Below, piece after piece: positions 1 through 7,726 of a stretch of DNA of 18,562 nt (within the stretch, counting starts at the first letter, position 1; every line of letters begins with the position of its first letter). The notes under the pieces are model-generated. The model saw only the letters and a list, made by a program, of their open reading frames with translations. It had not been told where the DNA came from and did no database searches. The stretch covers positions 1 to 18,562 of the forward strand of contig CBFGTC010000022.1 of the NCBI GenBank assembly GCA_965651935.1. Direction: 5' to 3'. This stretch comes from JAFEDN01 sp965651935. GTDB taxonomy: Bacteria > Pseudomonadota > Gammaproteobacteria > Coxiellales > Coxiellaceae. A program made the translations under genes and the position numbers.

Positions 1-256
1 AATGTTAGATTTTCGCTACTCCTTTTTAAATCCTACAATGAAATATCCAGGTTAAAACAGGGATATTTCCGTTTTAGGCTGCGGCAAGAAGGATTGTGAG
101 TAAAGAAAGTTTTCGAGTTAACAAGTATAATTTAAAGATGCGGCTAGCTCATATCTAATTTAAGTATGACTTTAGCTTATGTCATTGATGAGTCAGAGAT
201 GTTTGGGCTAGTAGTGTTGTCACTACCTTTAATCAAAAAAATTTTCGAATGCTGTG
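1..256. other. Non-coding left edge with one inverted repeat
   Basis: No convincing coding sequence is visible on either strand. The one structure noticed is an inverted repeat with 9-bp arms (GAAATATCC at 40-48, GGATATTTC at 61-69) around a 12-nt loop. No T-run follows it, so it is not a textbook intrinsic terminator. The area could be the 3' side of a gene lying outside the window. Confidence 0.4.
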
Positions 257-784
257 TCAGACCCAGCCCCCGGTAATTTCTTTGGTGCGTAAATTCAGCG
301 AAAAAGGACAGGAAAATTCTTCTTTAGAGCCGGGTTGAGCGCAAAGACCGGTAATAGTGTCTTCATGTAATTGAACATTGCCAAACCCATCTAAAGAGAG
401 TTTGTCGGAGCGCCATTTTTCTTGGGTTTTATAATTAAATACTAAAATGTCTACGATTAAAATTAAAATTAATTCGTCTTCCCATAAAAAAAGATTGCTT
501 ATTGCGCCATTGGAGATAGAAAAGATGACTTCTTCTTTGTCAAGGTCCATTATATAATCTTGACCTCCAGCAATTACCATTACCCAGTTGTGATCAGGAT
601 ATTCTATTACCCGATTATATTGAGTCATACCGCACTCAAAATTGGCCACCCAATCACTTCCATCATTTCTATAGAATCTGACTACGAATCCTTCAGAGAG
701 TAATTGACGATTCTTGGGTATCGATACCCACATTGGTCCGTAAGGAGGTAAATGTTTTAATATTTCATATTTAGGCTGGGTCAT
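257..784 (-). CDS. Hypothetical 175-aa protein, immunity-protein-like
   Basis: I do not recognise this protein with certainty. It has no signal peptide and no long membrane segment. It is made of short beta-rich stretches with many Trp, Tyr and Asp residues: WVANFE near residue 46, VMVIAGGQDYI near 68-78, LSLDGFG near 130 and a C-terminal ITGGWV. This layout (Trp/Gly-rich, roughly 170 residues, an AGGQ-type turn, ending in a GG motif) resembles small cytosolic proteins often annotated as hypothetical beside toxin genes. That resemblance is from memory and weak. The start at 784 has no clear Shine-Dalgarno, so the gene may be poorly translated or may start elsewhere. It stands alone: the next gene upstream on this strand begins about 190 bp away. 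Confidence 0.6.
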   Translation of the reverse strand: MTQPKYEILKHLPPYGPMWVSIPKNRQLLSEGFVVRFYRNDGSDWVANFECGMTQYNRVIEYPDHNWVMVIAGGQDYIMDLDKEEVIFSISNGAISNLFLWEDELILILIVDILVFNYKTQEKWRSDKLSLDGFGNVQLHEDTITGLCAQPGSKEEFSCPFSLNLRTKEITGGWV

Positions 785-970
785 ATGATAATTGTCTCAT
801 AAAAATTGATGTACAGAATGCTAGAAATTTTTACTCACCCAAATTTCGCTCCGATCCTTCTAAAATGCTCTTTCATTTAAATAAAAATTCTGAATGATTT
901 CATTGGCCTCTTCGGCAAATGACATTCCTTAAAATTATAGTTTGGAGATATTAACACATCTGCGTGGGTA

Positions 971-2290
971 TTAACTAGAAAAAATATTTTCTATTTGATT
1001 GGTTTTTTCTTGTGCTTTAAATAAACGCCCCTGGTAAACGCCGAGTTTATCGGAAGTAATTTTAATTTTTTTCACTACATTTGAAGCAATAATCTGATTT
1101 TTATCATTGAACCCACAAATAGGGGTTACTATATCCGCTAAAGTCATCTGTAATTGGTGGTTAAGTTGATGCAGGTGATTTAATTGACGTGGCTTTGTAA
1201 GCCTCATTCTCCAAAATGAGGTGATGGATTTTTCATAAGCGATTCGGTGTGCATTTAGAGTTAATACTCGCTCTTGTAAATCAGCGCCACAGGAATTTTG
1301 TTGCAATTGTTTTTGCATCATGTCTGCTTCATCCACTAAACTTAATAATGGGCGGCATTGACTTATGTCATGAGATTGCGCTATATGGATTAAGATAGCC
1401 AATAATAACGATATCCTCTCAATTCGATTGGCATGTGCTAAATTGATTTGGGTGCGGTGCTCGATGGCTAATCGAGTCTGTTGGAGGAGATGTCGGCGAT
1501 AATGATCGGTTTTTGTCTGCATGTTTTCGGCGCGATCTTGCAAACACCGTTTCGCATGTTCAACTGCTTCTGCCATTGTTTCGACAGCAGATTTTTGCTC
1601 TAATTCTCGAATCAAATTTTGATAAACGATGCGCGCATTCCCTTCGCGCTCAATTTGATGGTGAATATTTTTAATTGATAACCGAGCTTGGGTCGTTTTA
1701 GCATCATAAGGCCGCAGCGACGAATTACAAGTAAAAAAATAAGGTTCGATAGCAGGAATATGTTTATTTAATGGCGTGACATGTTCTGCTAATTGATGGT
1801 AATCGCGAATGCAAGTATTAATCTCAAATTCACAATCATTTAGCGCTAATTGTTGTGTAAGACAAGCTTGACGTGCGGATTCATAACGTTGCGCTTGTAA
1901 ATCAGATAAGGCGGCATGATTTTTAACCTCAAGCCAAATTTTTTTACGGACGGTTTCGGTTACATTAGCCATTGAAATAACCTCATCAGCTTGTAGCAAA
2001 GCCTTGCGTAATTGCTGGCTGGAAATAAGATTCCGATTACCCAATTCTGCCTGGCTTGCAGCTAATAGCGATTGCCAGCGTGATTCGCCCCATAAACAAG
2101 CAGAATGCTGCAATAAAAATAAAATTTGCAATGAGATCGATCTGAATAAATTGAGTATATACGGCGTAGATTTTCGTTTTTGTGCGATTGCTTCCAGAAG
2201 TTTCTGTTCTAAATTATTCAAATAAGGATAATAATATTTAACAGCCAGAGGTACATCCGCTTGCGCGCATAAAATTTTTAAATATTTCAT
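971..2290 (-). CDS. Hypothetical 439-aa helical/coiled-coil protein
   Basis: Function unknown. The protein looks almost entirely alpha-helical, with many Leu, Gln, Ala, Glu and Arg residues in heptad-like spacing. The strongest coiled-coil tendency is in the middle (about residues 205-295), where runs such as IKNIHHQIEREGNAR, LIRELEQKSAVETMAEAVEH and TDHYRRHLLQQTRLAIEH occur. A short hydrophobic segment near residue 50-62 (SISLQILFLLQH) is too short and polar to be a confident membrane span. Ten or more Cys residues are scattered through it. There is no signal peptide. The ATG at 2290 has only a weak GGA-type ribosome site. Large helical orphans of this kind are common among secreted effectors of intracellular Gammaproteobacteria, but nothing here proves secretion. 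It is probably monocistronic. Confidence 0.65.
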   Translation of the reverse strand: MKYLKILCAQADVPLAVKYYYPYLNNLEQKLLEAIAQKRKSTPYILNLFRSISLQILFLLQHSACLWGESRWQSLLAASQAELGNRNLISSQQLRKALLQADEVISMANVTETVRKKIWLEVKNHAALSDLQAQRYESARQACLTQQLALNDCEFEINTCIRDYHQLAEHVTPLNKHIPAIEPYFFTCNSSLRPYDAKTTQARLSIKNIHHQIEREGNARIVYQNLIRELEQKSAVETMAEAVEHAKRCLQDRAENMQTKTDHYRRHLLQQTRLAIEHRTQINLAHANRIERISLLLAILIHIAQSHDISQCRPLLSLVDEADMMQKQLQQNSCGADLQERVLTLNAHRIAYEKSITSFWRMRLTKPRQLNHLHQLNHQLQMTLADIVTPICGFNDKNQIIASNVVKKIKITSDKLGVYQGRLFKAQEKTNQIENIFSS

Positions 2291-2529
2291 GAGTTAATCC
2301 ATTAGATTGGTATTGATAATGAATAAATCTTCTAGTGAGTAACTCTAATCAATCTTTTACTTATCGTGAATACAGTAATATGGAGTGTGTTCAATAGAGT
2401 ATAAATAGTGTGCAGACTTAAATGAAACTATCGGCATAACTGCTCAATTGACTATGAGTGTTGTGGTAGTAGCCATGATGCGATTTGATTTTCGCCGTTG
2501 TCATTGTTGGTGAGCCTTCTCAAATATTA

Positions 2530-3591
2530 TCAAAAAATCCCCATTATTTTAATTAGCAAATAAACTATGCCGATTAACCAAATAAATAAAATGCTTGCTA
2601 AGTACAGTGGTTTAGCGCCAACTTGTTTAATTTTATTTAAATGGGTTTCGATTCCCACCGCAGCCATGGACATTGTCAATAAAAATATATCTACTTGATT
2701 AATGAAATTAACTACAGAAAGAGGGATAAGGTGCAGGGAATTAATGCCCACAACAGCAACGAAGCCAATTGCAAACCAAGGGATCATGAGCTTATTTTTA
2801 ATTTGACTTTGCGGAGTTGCTGTTTTTGTTTTGCAAATTGATAACATTATCAATAGTGGCGCTAATAGTAGCACTCGAGTCATCTTTACAATAACGGCGA
2901 TATTGCCTGTGGCGTCACTAATATTCGCTCCAGCCGCCAATGCTTGCGCCACTTCATGAATGCTGGCTCCAATAAAAACACCAAATTGGTTATCAGTGAG
3001 ATGTAACATATTGGCATGTTGCAATAATGGGAACAAAACCATGCTTAAAGTACCAAACAATACCACGGTGGCTATGGCAATGCTGGTTTGGTATGATTCG
3101 CTTTTTATTGTATCTTCTACCGCCAATATTGCAGCAGCACCACAAATAGCTGATCCCGAGCTAATCAGCAATGCTAGACGAGGCTGTAATTTTAGAACTT
3201 TGACTCCCACCCAATATCCCAGGCTCAATGTTGAGATCACTATAAAAAAATCCAATAATACGACGCCGCTGCCGATGGAATAAATTTGCTGTAAATTAAT
3301 TTTAAACCCATACAGGATAATAGCTAAACGCAGTAAACGTTTGCTTGAAAAATGGATACCCGCCAACCATTGGTTTGGGAGAGCGTGCCGTAAGGTATTG
3401 CCATATATCATTCCCAACGCAATGGCAATGATTAACGGACTGAGATTGATTTTATTTAACCAAGGAATTTGTGTTAAATAAAAACTGGATAATGCGAATA
3501 AGAAAATAAACACAATGCCATAAACGTTTGCTTGAAAAATGGATACCCGCCAACCATTGGTTTGGGAGAGCGTGCCGTAAGGTATTGCCAT
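2530..3591 (-). CDS. yeiH: YeiH/UPF0324 family membrane transporter with altered N-terminus
   Basis: This 353-aa frame carries the whole conserved body of the UPF0324 (YeiH, 'putative sulfate exporter') family, an inner-membrane protein of about ten helices. Visible family signatures are SSGSAICGAAAILA near residue 143-156, GASIHEVAQALAAGANIS near 207-224, VKMTRVLLLAPLLIML near 235-250 and VGAKPLYLASILFIWL near 324-339. The E. coli protein shows the same blocks in the same order. A 187-bp tandem duplication has changed the 5' end: the first 24 residues (MAIPYGTLSQ...) are an out-of-frame reading of the repeat. From GIVFIFLF onward the sequence equals the ancestral protein, which started at 3745. 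The start at 3591 has only a weak GGGA site 7 nt upstream, so translation may be poor. If made, the protein loses just the first 13 native residues and keeps every membrane segment. It lies divergent to a YeiE-type LysR regulator, as in enterobacteria. Confidence 0.8.
   Translation of the reverse strand: MAIPYGTLSQTNGWRVSIFQANVYGIVFIFLFALSSFYLTQIPWLNKINLSPLIIAIALGMIYGNTLRHALPNQWLAGIHFSSKRLLRLAIILYGFKINLQQIYSIGSGVVLLDFFIVISTLSLGYWVGVKVLKLQPRLALLISSGSAICGAAAILAVEDTIKSESYQTSIAIATVVLFGTLSMVLFPLLQHANMLHLTDNQFGVFIGASIHEVAQALAAGANISDATGNIAVIVKMTRVLLLAPLLIMLSICKTKTATPQSQIKNKLMIPWFAIGFVAVVGINSLHLIPLSVVNFINQVDIFLLTMSMAAVGIETHLNKIKQVGAKPLYLASILFIWLIGIVYLLIKIMGIF
3334..3520. repeat. 187-bp tandem duplication, copy 1
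   Basis: First unit of a perfect direct tandem duplication inside yeiH. It begins TAAACGTTTGCTTG and ends AACACAATGCCA, and the next unit follows with no spacer. By eye I see no mismatch between the two copies. Confidence 0.95.
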
Positions 3592-3745
3592 ATATCATTC
3601 CCAACGCAATGGCAATGATTAACGGACTGAGATTGATTTTATTTAACCAAGGAATTTGTGTTAAATAAAAACTGGATAATGCGAATAAGAAAATAAACAC
3701 AATGCCATTTATTGTATTTGCTCGATTGACAGCGGAAAAAGTCAT
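3452..3745 (-). pseudogene. yeiH: Original 5' end of yeiH, frameshifted by duplication
   Basis: This 97-aa frame begins at the likely native yeiH start: an AAGAGA ribosome site lies just upstream of ATG 3745. It encodes MTFSAVNRANTIN followed by the normal first membrane segments of YeiH as far as GIHFSSKRL. At that point translation crosses the junction of two identical 187-bp copies. Because 187 is not a multiple of three, it enters the wrong frame (WHCVYFLIRI...) and stops at 3452. Removing one copy would restore a single frame of 342 residues from 3745 to 2530, the usual length for this family. The product as it stands is a truncated, presumably useless membrane peptide. Confidence 0.8.
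3521..3707. repeat. 187-bp tandem duplication, copy 2
   Basis: Second unit, directly abutting the first and identical to it. It ends at AATGCCA, before the sequence continues into the native yeiH start region. Length 187 = 62 codons + 1, hence the frameshift. Confidence 0.95.
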
Positions 3746-3797
3746 AAAAATCTCTTTTGTTGTTATTGCTTAAAACCAAATTTTATCATAAAATTAA

Positions 3798-3816
3798 TTA
3801 TCTAAAAAATAGATAA
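3798..3816. promoter_or_regulatory. Palindromic LysR-type box between yeiH and yeiE
   Basis: A perfect 7-bp inverted repeat, TTATCTA-N5-TAGATAA, lies in the 100-bp divergent intergenic region. Its core TCTAAAAAATAGA (3801-3813) fits the T-N11-A consensus of LysR-family operators. The position, about 30 bp before the regulator's ATG and 53 bp before the native yeiH ATG, suits joint control of both genes by YeiE. The binding itself is inferred. Confidence 0.6.
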
Positions 3817-3845
3817 ATTTGATAATATTAATCATAAAAATTGAT

Positions 3846-4730
3846 ATGCATATTACATTGCGGCAAATTCAAGTCTTTACCGTCATCGCACAGCAACAAA
3901 ATATGACTACTGCGGCTGAAATACTGCATTTATCACAGTCGGCGTGCAGTATGGCATTAACGTCCCTAGAGACTCAGTTGGGAATTAAACTATTTTATCG
4001 CCACGCTAAGCGGCTAATACTCAATGAATATGGGCGATTTTTATTACCCAAGGCTCTTAATCTATTGGGCCAAGCAAATGATATTGAAGATTCGGTTAAA
4101 ATAACATCCACAGGGCGCTTGGTGGGACATTTGATGATTGGTGCAAGTTCAACCATTGGTAATTATCTATTACCTGCCATTATTGGCCGTTTTATGGTAG
4201 ATCACCCCCAGGTTAAAATTTCATTGCAGGTAAGCAATTCAGAACAGGTCATTCAGCAATTATTGGAATTTAAGCTAGATATGGGTTTTATTGAAGGCAC
4301 ATGTTATACGCCAAATTTAAATGTCGTGCGATGGGGAAAAGATGAATTAGTGATTATCGCGGCGCCGCAGCATCCATTGGCAAAACGTAAAACTCTTAAG
4401 AAAGCGGATATTCAAAGCGCTCGTTGGATTTTGCGCGAACTCGGTTCAGGAACGCGCGAACGCGTTGAAATCGCGTTAGGGGGTTATATTCTGGATCCAT
4501 TTTTAGAGCTTGGACACACTGAAGCGATTAAAAATGCTGTTCGCCAAGGTTTGGGGATCAGTTGTTTGTCGCGCCTTACAGTTGCTAACGATTTAAATAA
4601 TCGAGAATTAGTTGAATTACCGGTCTGCGGTATAGGGTTAGAAAGAAATTTTTATTATCTGTTATCTAAACATGCCAAACCCAGTATTTTATTGCAAAAT
4701 TTCCTGCATTCAGTTATTTCTAATCCTTAA
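3846..4730 (+). CDS. yeiE: LysR-family regulator, YeiE orthologue
   Basis: A 294-aa LysR-type transcriptional regulator. The start is placed at ATG 3846, giving MHITLRQIQVF, because E. coli YeiE begins almost identically; an upstream TTG at 3819 is in frame but lies beside the operator and is less likely. Residues 1-60 form the winged helix-turn-helix, with the typical TTAAEILHLSQSACSMALTS stretch. Residues from about 85 form the periplasmic-binding-like effector domain, with conserved blocks ASSTIGNYLLPAIIGRF, GFIEGTCY, LVIIAAPQHPLA, WILRELGSGTRERVE and AIKNAVRQGLGISCLSRL. All are close to YeiE. Known YeiE proteins control the neighbouring yeiH and are linked to sulfite sensing; the same role here is inferred from sequence and from the divergent yeiH next door. 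The gene appears intact even though its partner is disrupted. It ends 3 bp from the convergent DUF5996 gene. Confidence 0.92.
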   Translation: MHITLRQIQVFTVIAQQQNMTTAAEILHLSQSACSMALTSLETQLGIKLFYRHAKRLILNEYGRFLLPKALNLLGQANDIEDSVKITSTGRLVGHLMIGASSTIGNYLLPAIIGRFMVDHPQVKISLQVSNSEQVIQQLLEFKLDMGFIEGTCYTPNLNVVRWGKDELVIIAAPQHPLAKRKTLKKADIQSARWILRELGSGTRERVEIALGGYILDPFLELGHTEAIKNAVRQGLGISCLSRLTVANDLNNRELVELPVCGIGLERNFYYLLSKHAKPSILLQNFLHSVISNP

Positions 4731-4733
4731 ATT

Positions 4734-5651
4734 TTACGCCATCGGCTTGCCATCCCCAATCAGTTTGGGATCCCATCCAGCCCTTTCCGCGCCGGCTAAA
4801 TAGGTGGAGTTAAAAAAATCCAGCAAGTCTTCATCGGGCTGTTTTGATTTTTGAATTTGCTCATAATCCAGTATAAATTCACTTAATGTGGGTTCCCAAC
4901 GCGCAGAAGCGGGTTTTATTTGCGCCTTTTCAATTTGAGGTGGTTGAGGATAAGTAAATGAAAAAAACGCGGGTCGTGGATACTGGGGGTTGCCGCACCA
5001 CCATCCTGCTTCGACTTGCGCGTCATCCATGGCATTTTTACGTATAAAATCCGTGTTGCCTGCCGTAATGGGCAATTGCACTCCTTGATAACGCACATCG
5101 CGCAAATCTAAAGTGCCCCACATTAAACCCACTGGTGGTGAGATTCCTCGAAATAAAGCGTGATAACGCTGTAGAACACGATGCACATGACCTAAAGCTT
5201 GCCACCAGTCTTGGGCTAATTTAGGTTGATAGATTCGTGTTTCCACATCCTGTTTGAAAGGGATTGGATTAGGTACTTCAACCGGGATAGGATTTATTTT
5301 TAAATTAATATTCATCCGCGCTAATGCTTGCAAAATATTATCGGTGAGTTGGGCAACTGAAGAACGGGTCAGTGGGATCGCTTCTTTTACGCCCCAATTA
5401 GAAAAAATCTGTATTTGATGTTCAAGAAAATTAATGTCGACGCTAAAGTTTTTATTTTGATAATGAATGGGCCCGCTGGTTAGGCCATTACTGGTCAGCC
5501 ACAATGCCACTCCTGCCCAATGGGGTTCAAAAGCTTGTGACAACTTTAATTTTCCAATGACTTGCGTGGTCATGTGTATTAAGTGTAAAGTGGCCTGCAT
5601 CTCCGAGTAATCCAGTGTGGGCCAATTTAAGTGGGTGTTCTCGATAGACAT
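4734..5651 (-). CDS. DUF5996 family protein
   Basis: A 305-aa cytosolic protein that matches the DUF5996 family along its length. Blocks I recognise are MTTQVIGKLKLSQAFEPHW near residue 27-45, GLTSGPIHY near 56-64, NPIPVEVPNPIPF near 120-132, LMWGTLDLRDVRY near 176-188, EAGWWCGNPQYPRPAFFSFT near 215-234 and LLDFFNSTYLAGAERAGWD near 276-294. The conserved Trp, His and acidic residues hint at an enzyme-like pocket, but no activity is known to me. The ribosome site is good (AAGGAG, about 10 nt from ATG 5651). Length is normal for the family and there is no sign of damage. It is transcribed towards yeiE, with convergent stops only 3 bp apart, and may share no operon with other genes here. Confidence 0.85.
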   Translation of the reverse strand: MSIENTHLNWPTLDYSEMQATLHLIHMTTQVIGKLKLSQAFEPHWAGVALWLTSNGLTSGPIHYQNKNFSVDINFLEHQIQIFSNWGVKEAIPLTRSSVAQLTDNILQALARMNINLKINPIPVEVPNPIPFKQDVETRIYQPKLAQDWWQALGHVHRVLQRYHALFRGISPPVGLMWGTLDLRDVRYQGVQLPITAGNTDFIRKNAMDDAQVEAGWWCGNPQYPRPAFFSFTYPQPPQIEKAQIKPASARWEPTLSEFILDYEQIQKSKQPDEDLLDFFNSTYLAGAERAGWDPKLIGDGKPMA

Positions 5652-5706
5652 TTACAATATCTCCTTATTTTGCAAATTCTTCAGAATAAAATTGATGGTT
5701 CTCAGT

Positions 5707-5924
5707 TTAAGCATACCGCATTTTAGGGTAGGCCAACAACAGTTCCTGTTTAGAAACATCGACGATTCCTTTTAAAATTAAAAAAAATATTGAGGTTTGT
5801 CTTCTTCTTGGCAGATGTATTCTCCGGGTTTAAAAATCATTTGCCGGCTATGCGCAAGTAAAATCCGTTTTTCCTCATCAGTCAAGTAATGAAATATGGG
5901 ATTGCCGTTGAGTCCCTGTTCCAT
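5707..5924 (-). pseudogene. Broken cyclic-nucleotide-binding-domain gene
   Basis: A small gene starts at ATG 5924 behind a good GGAG site, 19 bp after the permease stop, so it probably shares the permease's transcript. Its first 48 codons read like the beginning of a cyclic-nucleotide-binding (Crp/Fnr-type) domain: NPIFHYLTDEEKRILL, then FKPGEYICQEEDKPQYFF. The frame then stops at 5778 directly after a run of eight T (minus strand). If one extra T is supposed, translation continues with LILKGIVDVSKQELLL, which is the expected next part of the domain, and stops at 5707. A one-base loss in the homopolymer is therefore the simplest reading. Even repaired, the product is only about 74 residues, shorter than a full domain, so the gene has also lost its 3' part. 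Ligand and role cannot be stated. Confidence 0.65.
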
Positions 5925-5943
5925 GTTAGCTCCATTGCTTGGT

Positions 5944-7548
5944 CTAATTCATATCTTTGTTTTTTTGGAAAGCTTGGAGTAAGGGTGTTACCCATGCGCT
6001 TCTTAAGCTCCAATAATAAAACAAAATGGCAATGACAGCGATACTGATTTGGTCATAAGGGCCATTGATAATACCAATACCGCCAAATTGTTTGCTGCCT
6101 AACCATGATAATAAGGCCATAGTTAAAAGATAGCTGATAAACCAAATGCCGTTTTTGAGATGCTGGTAGATTTCTTTTTTATTTTTAAACTGGTAATAGA
6201 TATAAATAATCAATCCTCCGAAAGTAACCAGTAAAACTTGGCCTGTGAGTGGCCATCGCGACCAGTAAATAATGAGAGAAATCACAATAAAAGCGATTGG
6301 AGCAATGAAATTCATGCCTGGAATCCGGCAAGGGCTTGGCCAATCAGGGCTGATTCGACGAAGACCGGCAGCGGCTAAAGGTCCTGCCATATAAGATAAA
6401 GTATTCATGATTGAAATAACGTTAGCTAAATTTCCCCAGCCTCTGAAAATCCATAAAAACAAAAATCCTACAAATAAACAAACCCACATGGCATTACGAG
6501 GAATTAAATAGCGTGAATGTAAATCACCTACAAATTGGGGCATGTGGCCATTTCGTTGCATACCAAACAACATGCGGGCGGTTGCGCCCATATAGGCTAT
6601 CCCGGTGCCGGAAGGGGATACCACGGCATCCACATATAAAAGTAGGGCGATTAAATTTAAATTTAAACTCAAGGCAAGTTGCACAAAGGGCGAGCTAAAA
6701 TTGATGCCTTGCCAGCCATTCGCTAAGTCTCGTGGGGTTAATGCGCCGATAAATCCTGTTTGTAAAATCAAATAAATACCTAAACAAATCAGAATAGATG
6801 AAATCAGTGCGACAGGGATAGTGCGATGCGGGTCTTTCGCTTCGCCAGCGAAATTCACGATGGATTGAAAGCCGTTAAAAGCGAAGATGACTCCTCCTGC
6901 GGAGACCGCAATAAAAACGGCATTAAAACCATAGGGGGCAAAAGTATTGATATTGTGACCAAAATTGTTGGGATGAAATCCAGCCCACATGATAGCGATG
7001 ACGGAAAGGATAGGGATAACTAATTTGAATAATGTCACTAAGGTAGTTGAGCGCAAAAATAGTTTTAAGGTCCAGAAATTAAGAAAGAAATATCCAAACA
7101 TTAATGCGCTGGATAATAACAAGCCTTGTTTGCTCATTGCGCCGGTAGTCGCATCGAATAATCCTTGAAAACCCGAGAGTGAGCTTAGATATTGCACGGA
7201 AGCGGCGGCTTCGGTAGGTAAACACGCGACAATTCCCAGCCAATTTATCCAACCGCTTAAAAATCCAGATAACGAGCCATGAGTGTATTCCAAATAACGA
7301 GCTATCCCTCCGGATTGGGCAAATAAGGAGCCTACTTCTGCAATCGTTAAAGCGACCAACAATAAGGCTACTGCACCTACAATCCATGCAGCTAACGCGG
7401 CTGGCCCTGCTATTTTTGCGCTATGGAAAGCGCCAAATAACCAGCCTGATCCAATAATAGAGGTTATTCCTATCAAGGTAAGTTGAAAAACCCCGATACT
7501 TCTTTTTATTCGAGGGGGCATTGTTGAATCGGAAACGCGTTGTTCCAT
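5944..7548 (-). CDS. APC-superfamily amino-acid permease (YveA-like)
   Basis: A 534-aa inner-membrane transporter of the amino acid-polyamine-organocation superfamily, with about 12 hydrophobic helices. The first helix has the family signature TSIIGSGWLFGAF near residue 29-41, the substrate-backbone loop. Other markers are AEVGSLFAQSGGIARYLEYT near 70-89, FAFNGFQSIVNFAGEAKDPH near 222-241 with the conserved post-TM6 GEAKDP, and SPSGTGIAYMGATARMLFGM near 310-329. The overall look is that of the aspartate/proton symporter YveA branch, but the substrate is not settled by sequence. Start chosen at ATG 7548; the ribosome site is weak (AGG about 13 nt upstream). No lesion is seen. A broken cyclic-nucleotide-domain gene follows 19 bp downstream. 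Confidence 0.88.
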   Translation of the reverse strand: MEQRVSDSTMPPRIKRSIGVFQLTLIGITSIIGSGWLFGAFHSAKIAGPAALAAWIVGAVALLLVALTIAEVGSLFAQSGGIARYLEYTHGSLSGFLSGWINWLGIVACLPTEAAASVQYLSSLSGFQGLFDATTGAMSKQGLLLSSALMFGYFFLNFWTLKLFLRSTTLVTLFKLVIPILSVIAIMWAGFHPNNFGHNINTFAPYGFNAVFIAVSAGGVIFAFNGFQSIVNFAGEAKDPHRTIPVALISSILICLGIYLILQTGFIGALTPRDLANGWQGINFSSPFVQLALSLNLNLIALLLYVDAVVSPSGTGIAYMGATARMLFGMQRNGHMPQFVGDLHSRYLIPRNAMWVCLFVGFLFLWIFRGWGNLANVISIMNTLSYMAGPLAAAGLRRISPDWPSPCRIPGMNFIAPIAFIVISLIIYWSRWPLTGQVLLVTFGGLIIYIYYQFKNKKEIYQHLKNGIWFISYLLTMALLSWLGSKQFGGIGIINGPYDQISIAVIAILFYYWSLRSAWVTPLLQAFQKNKDMN

Positions 7549-7599
7549 AGTTTTTTCAACCTGAATAATGATAAATTTTAAATATTAAATGAATAAATG

Positions 7600-7627
7600 A
7601 TGATATCATAGTAAAAATTTTAGTCAA
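7600..7627 (-). promoter_or_regulatory. Predicted promoter of the APC permease
   Basis: Read on the minus strand there is TTGACT (7627-7622), a 16-nt spacer and TATCAT (7605-7600), a reasonable sigma-70 pair about 50 bp before the permease start. The -10 lies inside a perfect 10-bp palindrome, ATGATATCAT (7600-7609), which could be an operator. Prediction by eye only. Confidence 0.4.
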
Positions 7628-7643
7628 GCTAATTGATTGTAGG

Positions 7644-7660
7644 TGTCAATCCAAAATTAA
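7644..7660 (+). repeat. 17-bp direct repeat, left copy
   Basis: TGTCAATCCAAAATTAA occurs here and again, same orientation, at 10357-10373. Weaker similarity continues for about 20 bp beyond each copy. The two copies flank the IS4 remnant and the metallopeptidase gene. Confidence 0.8.
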
Positions 7661-7726
7661 ATGGTCTTCTTAATATCCAAACTAAAATTATCATCTTTAT
7701 AAACCAATTAAACTAAAGATCCTGCG

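Noticed and set aside
860..925. 21-codon minus-strand frame (MSFAEEANEIIQ...) upstream of the first gene
   Set aside because: Too short, its AAGGA directly touches the start codon, and no continuation of a recognisable protein is visible after the stop.
2960..3283. 107-codon plus-strand frame opposite yeiH
   Set aside because: Antisense shadow of the conserved YeiH coding region.
7079..7387. 102-codon minus-strand frame overlapping the APC permease
   Set aside because: Shadow of the permease in another frame; the permease frame carries the family signatures.
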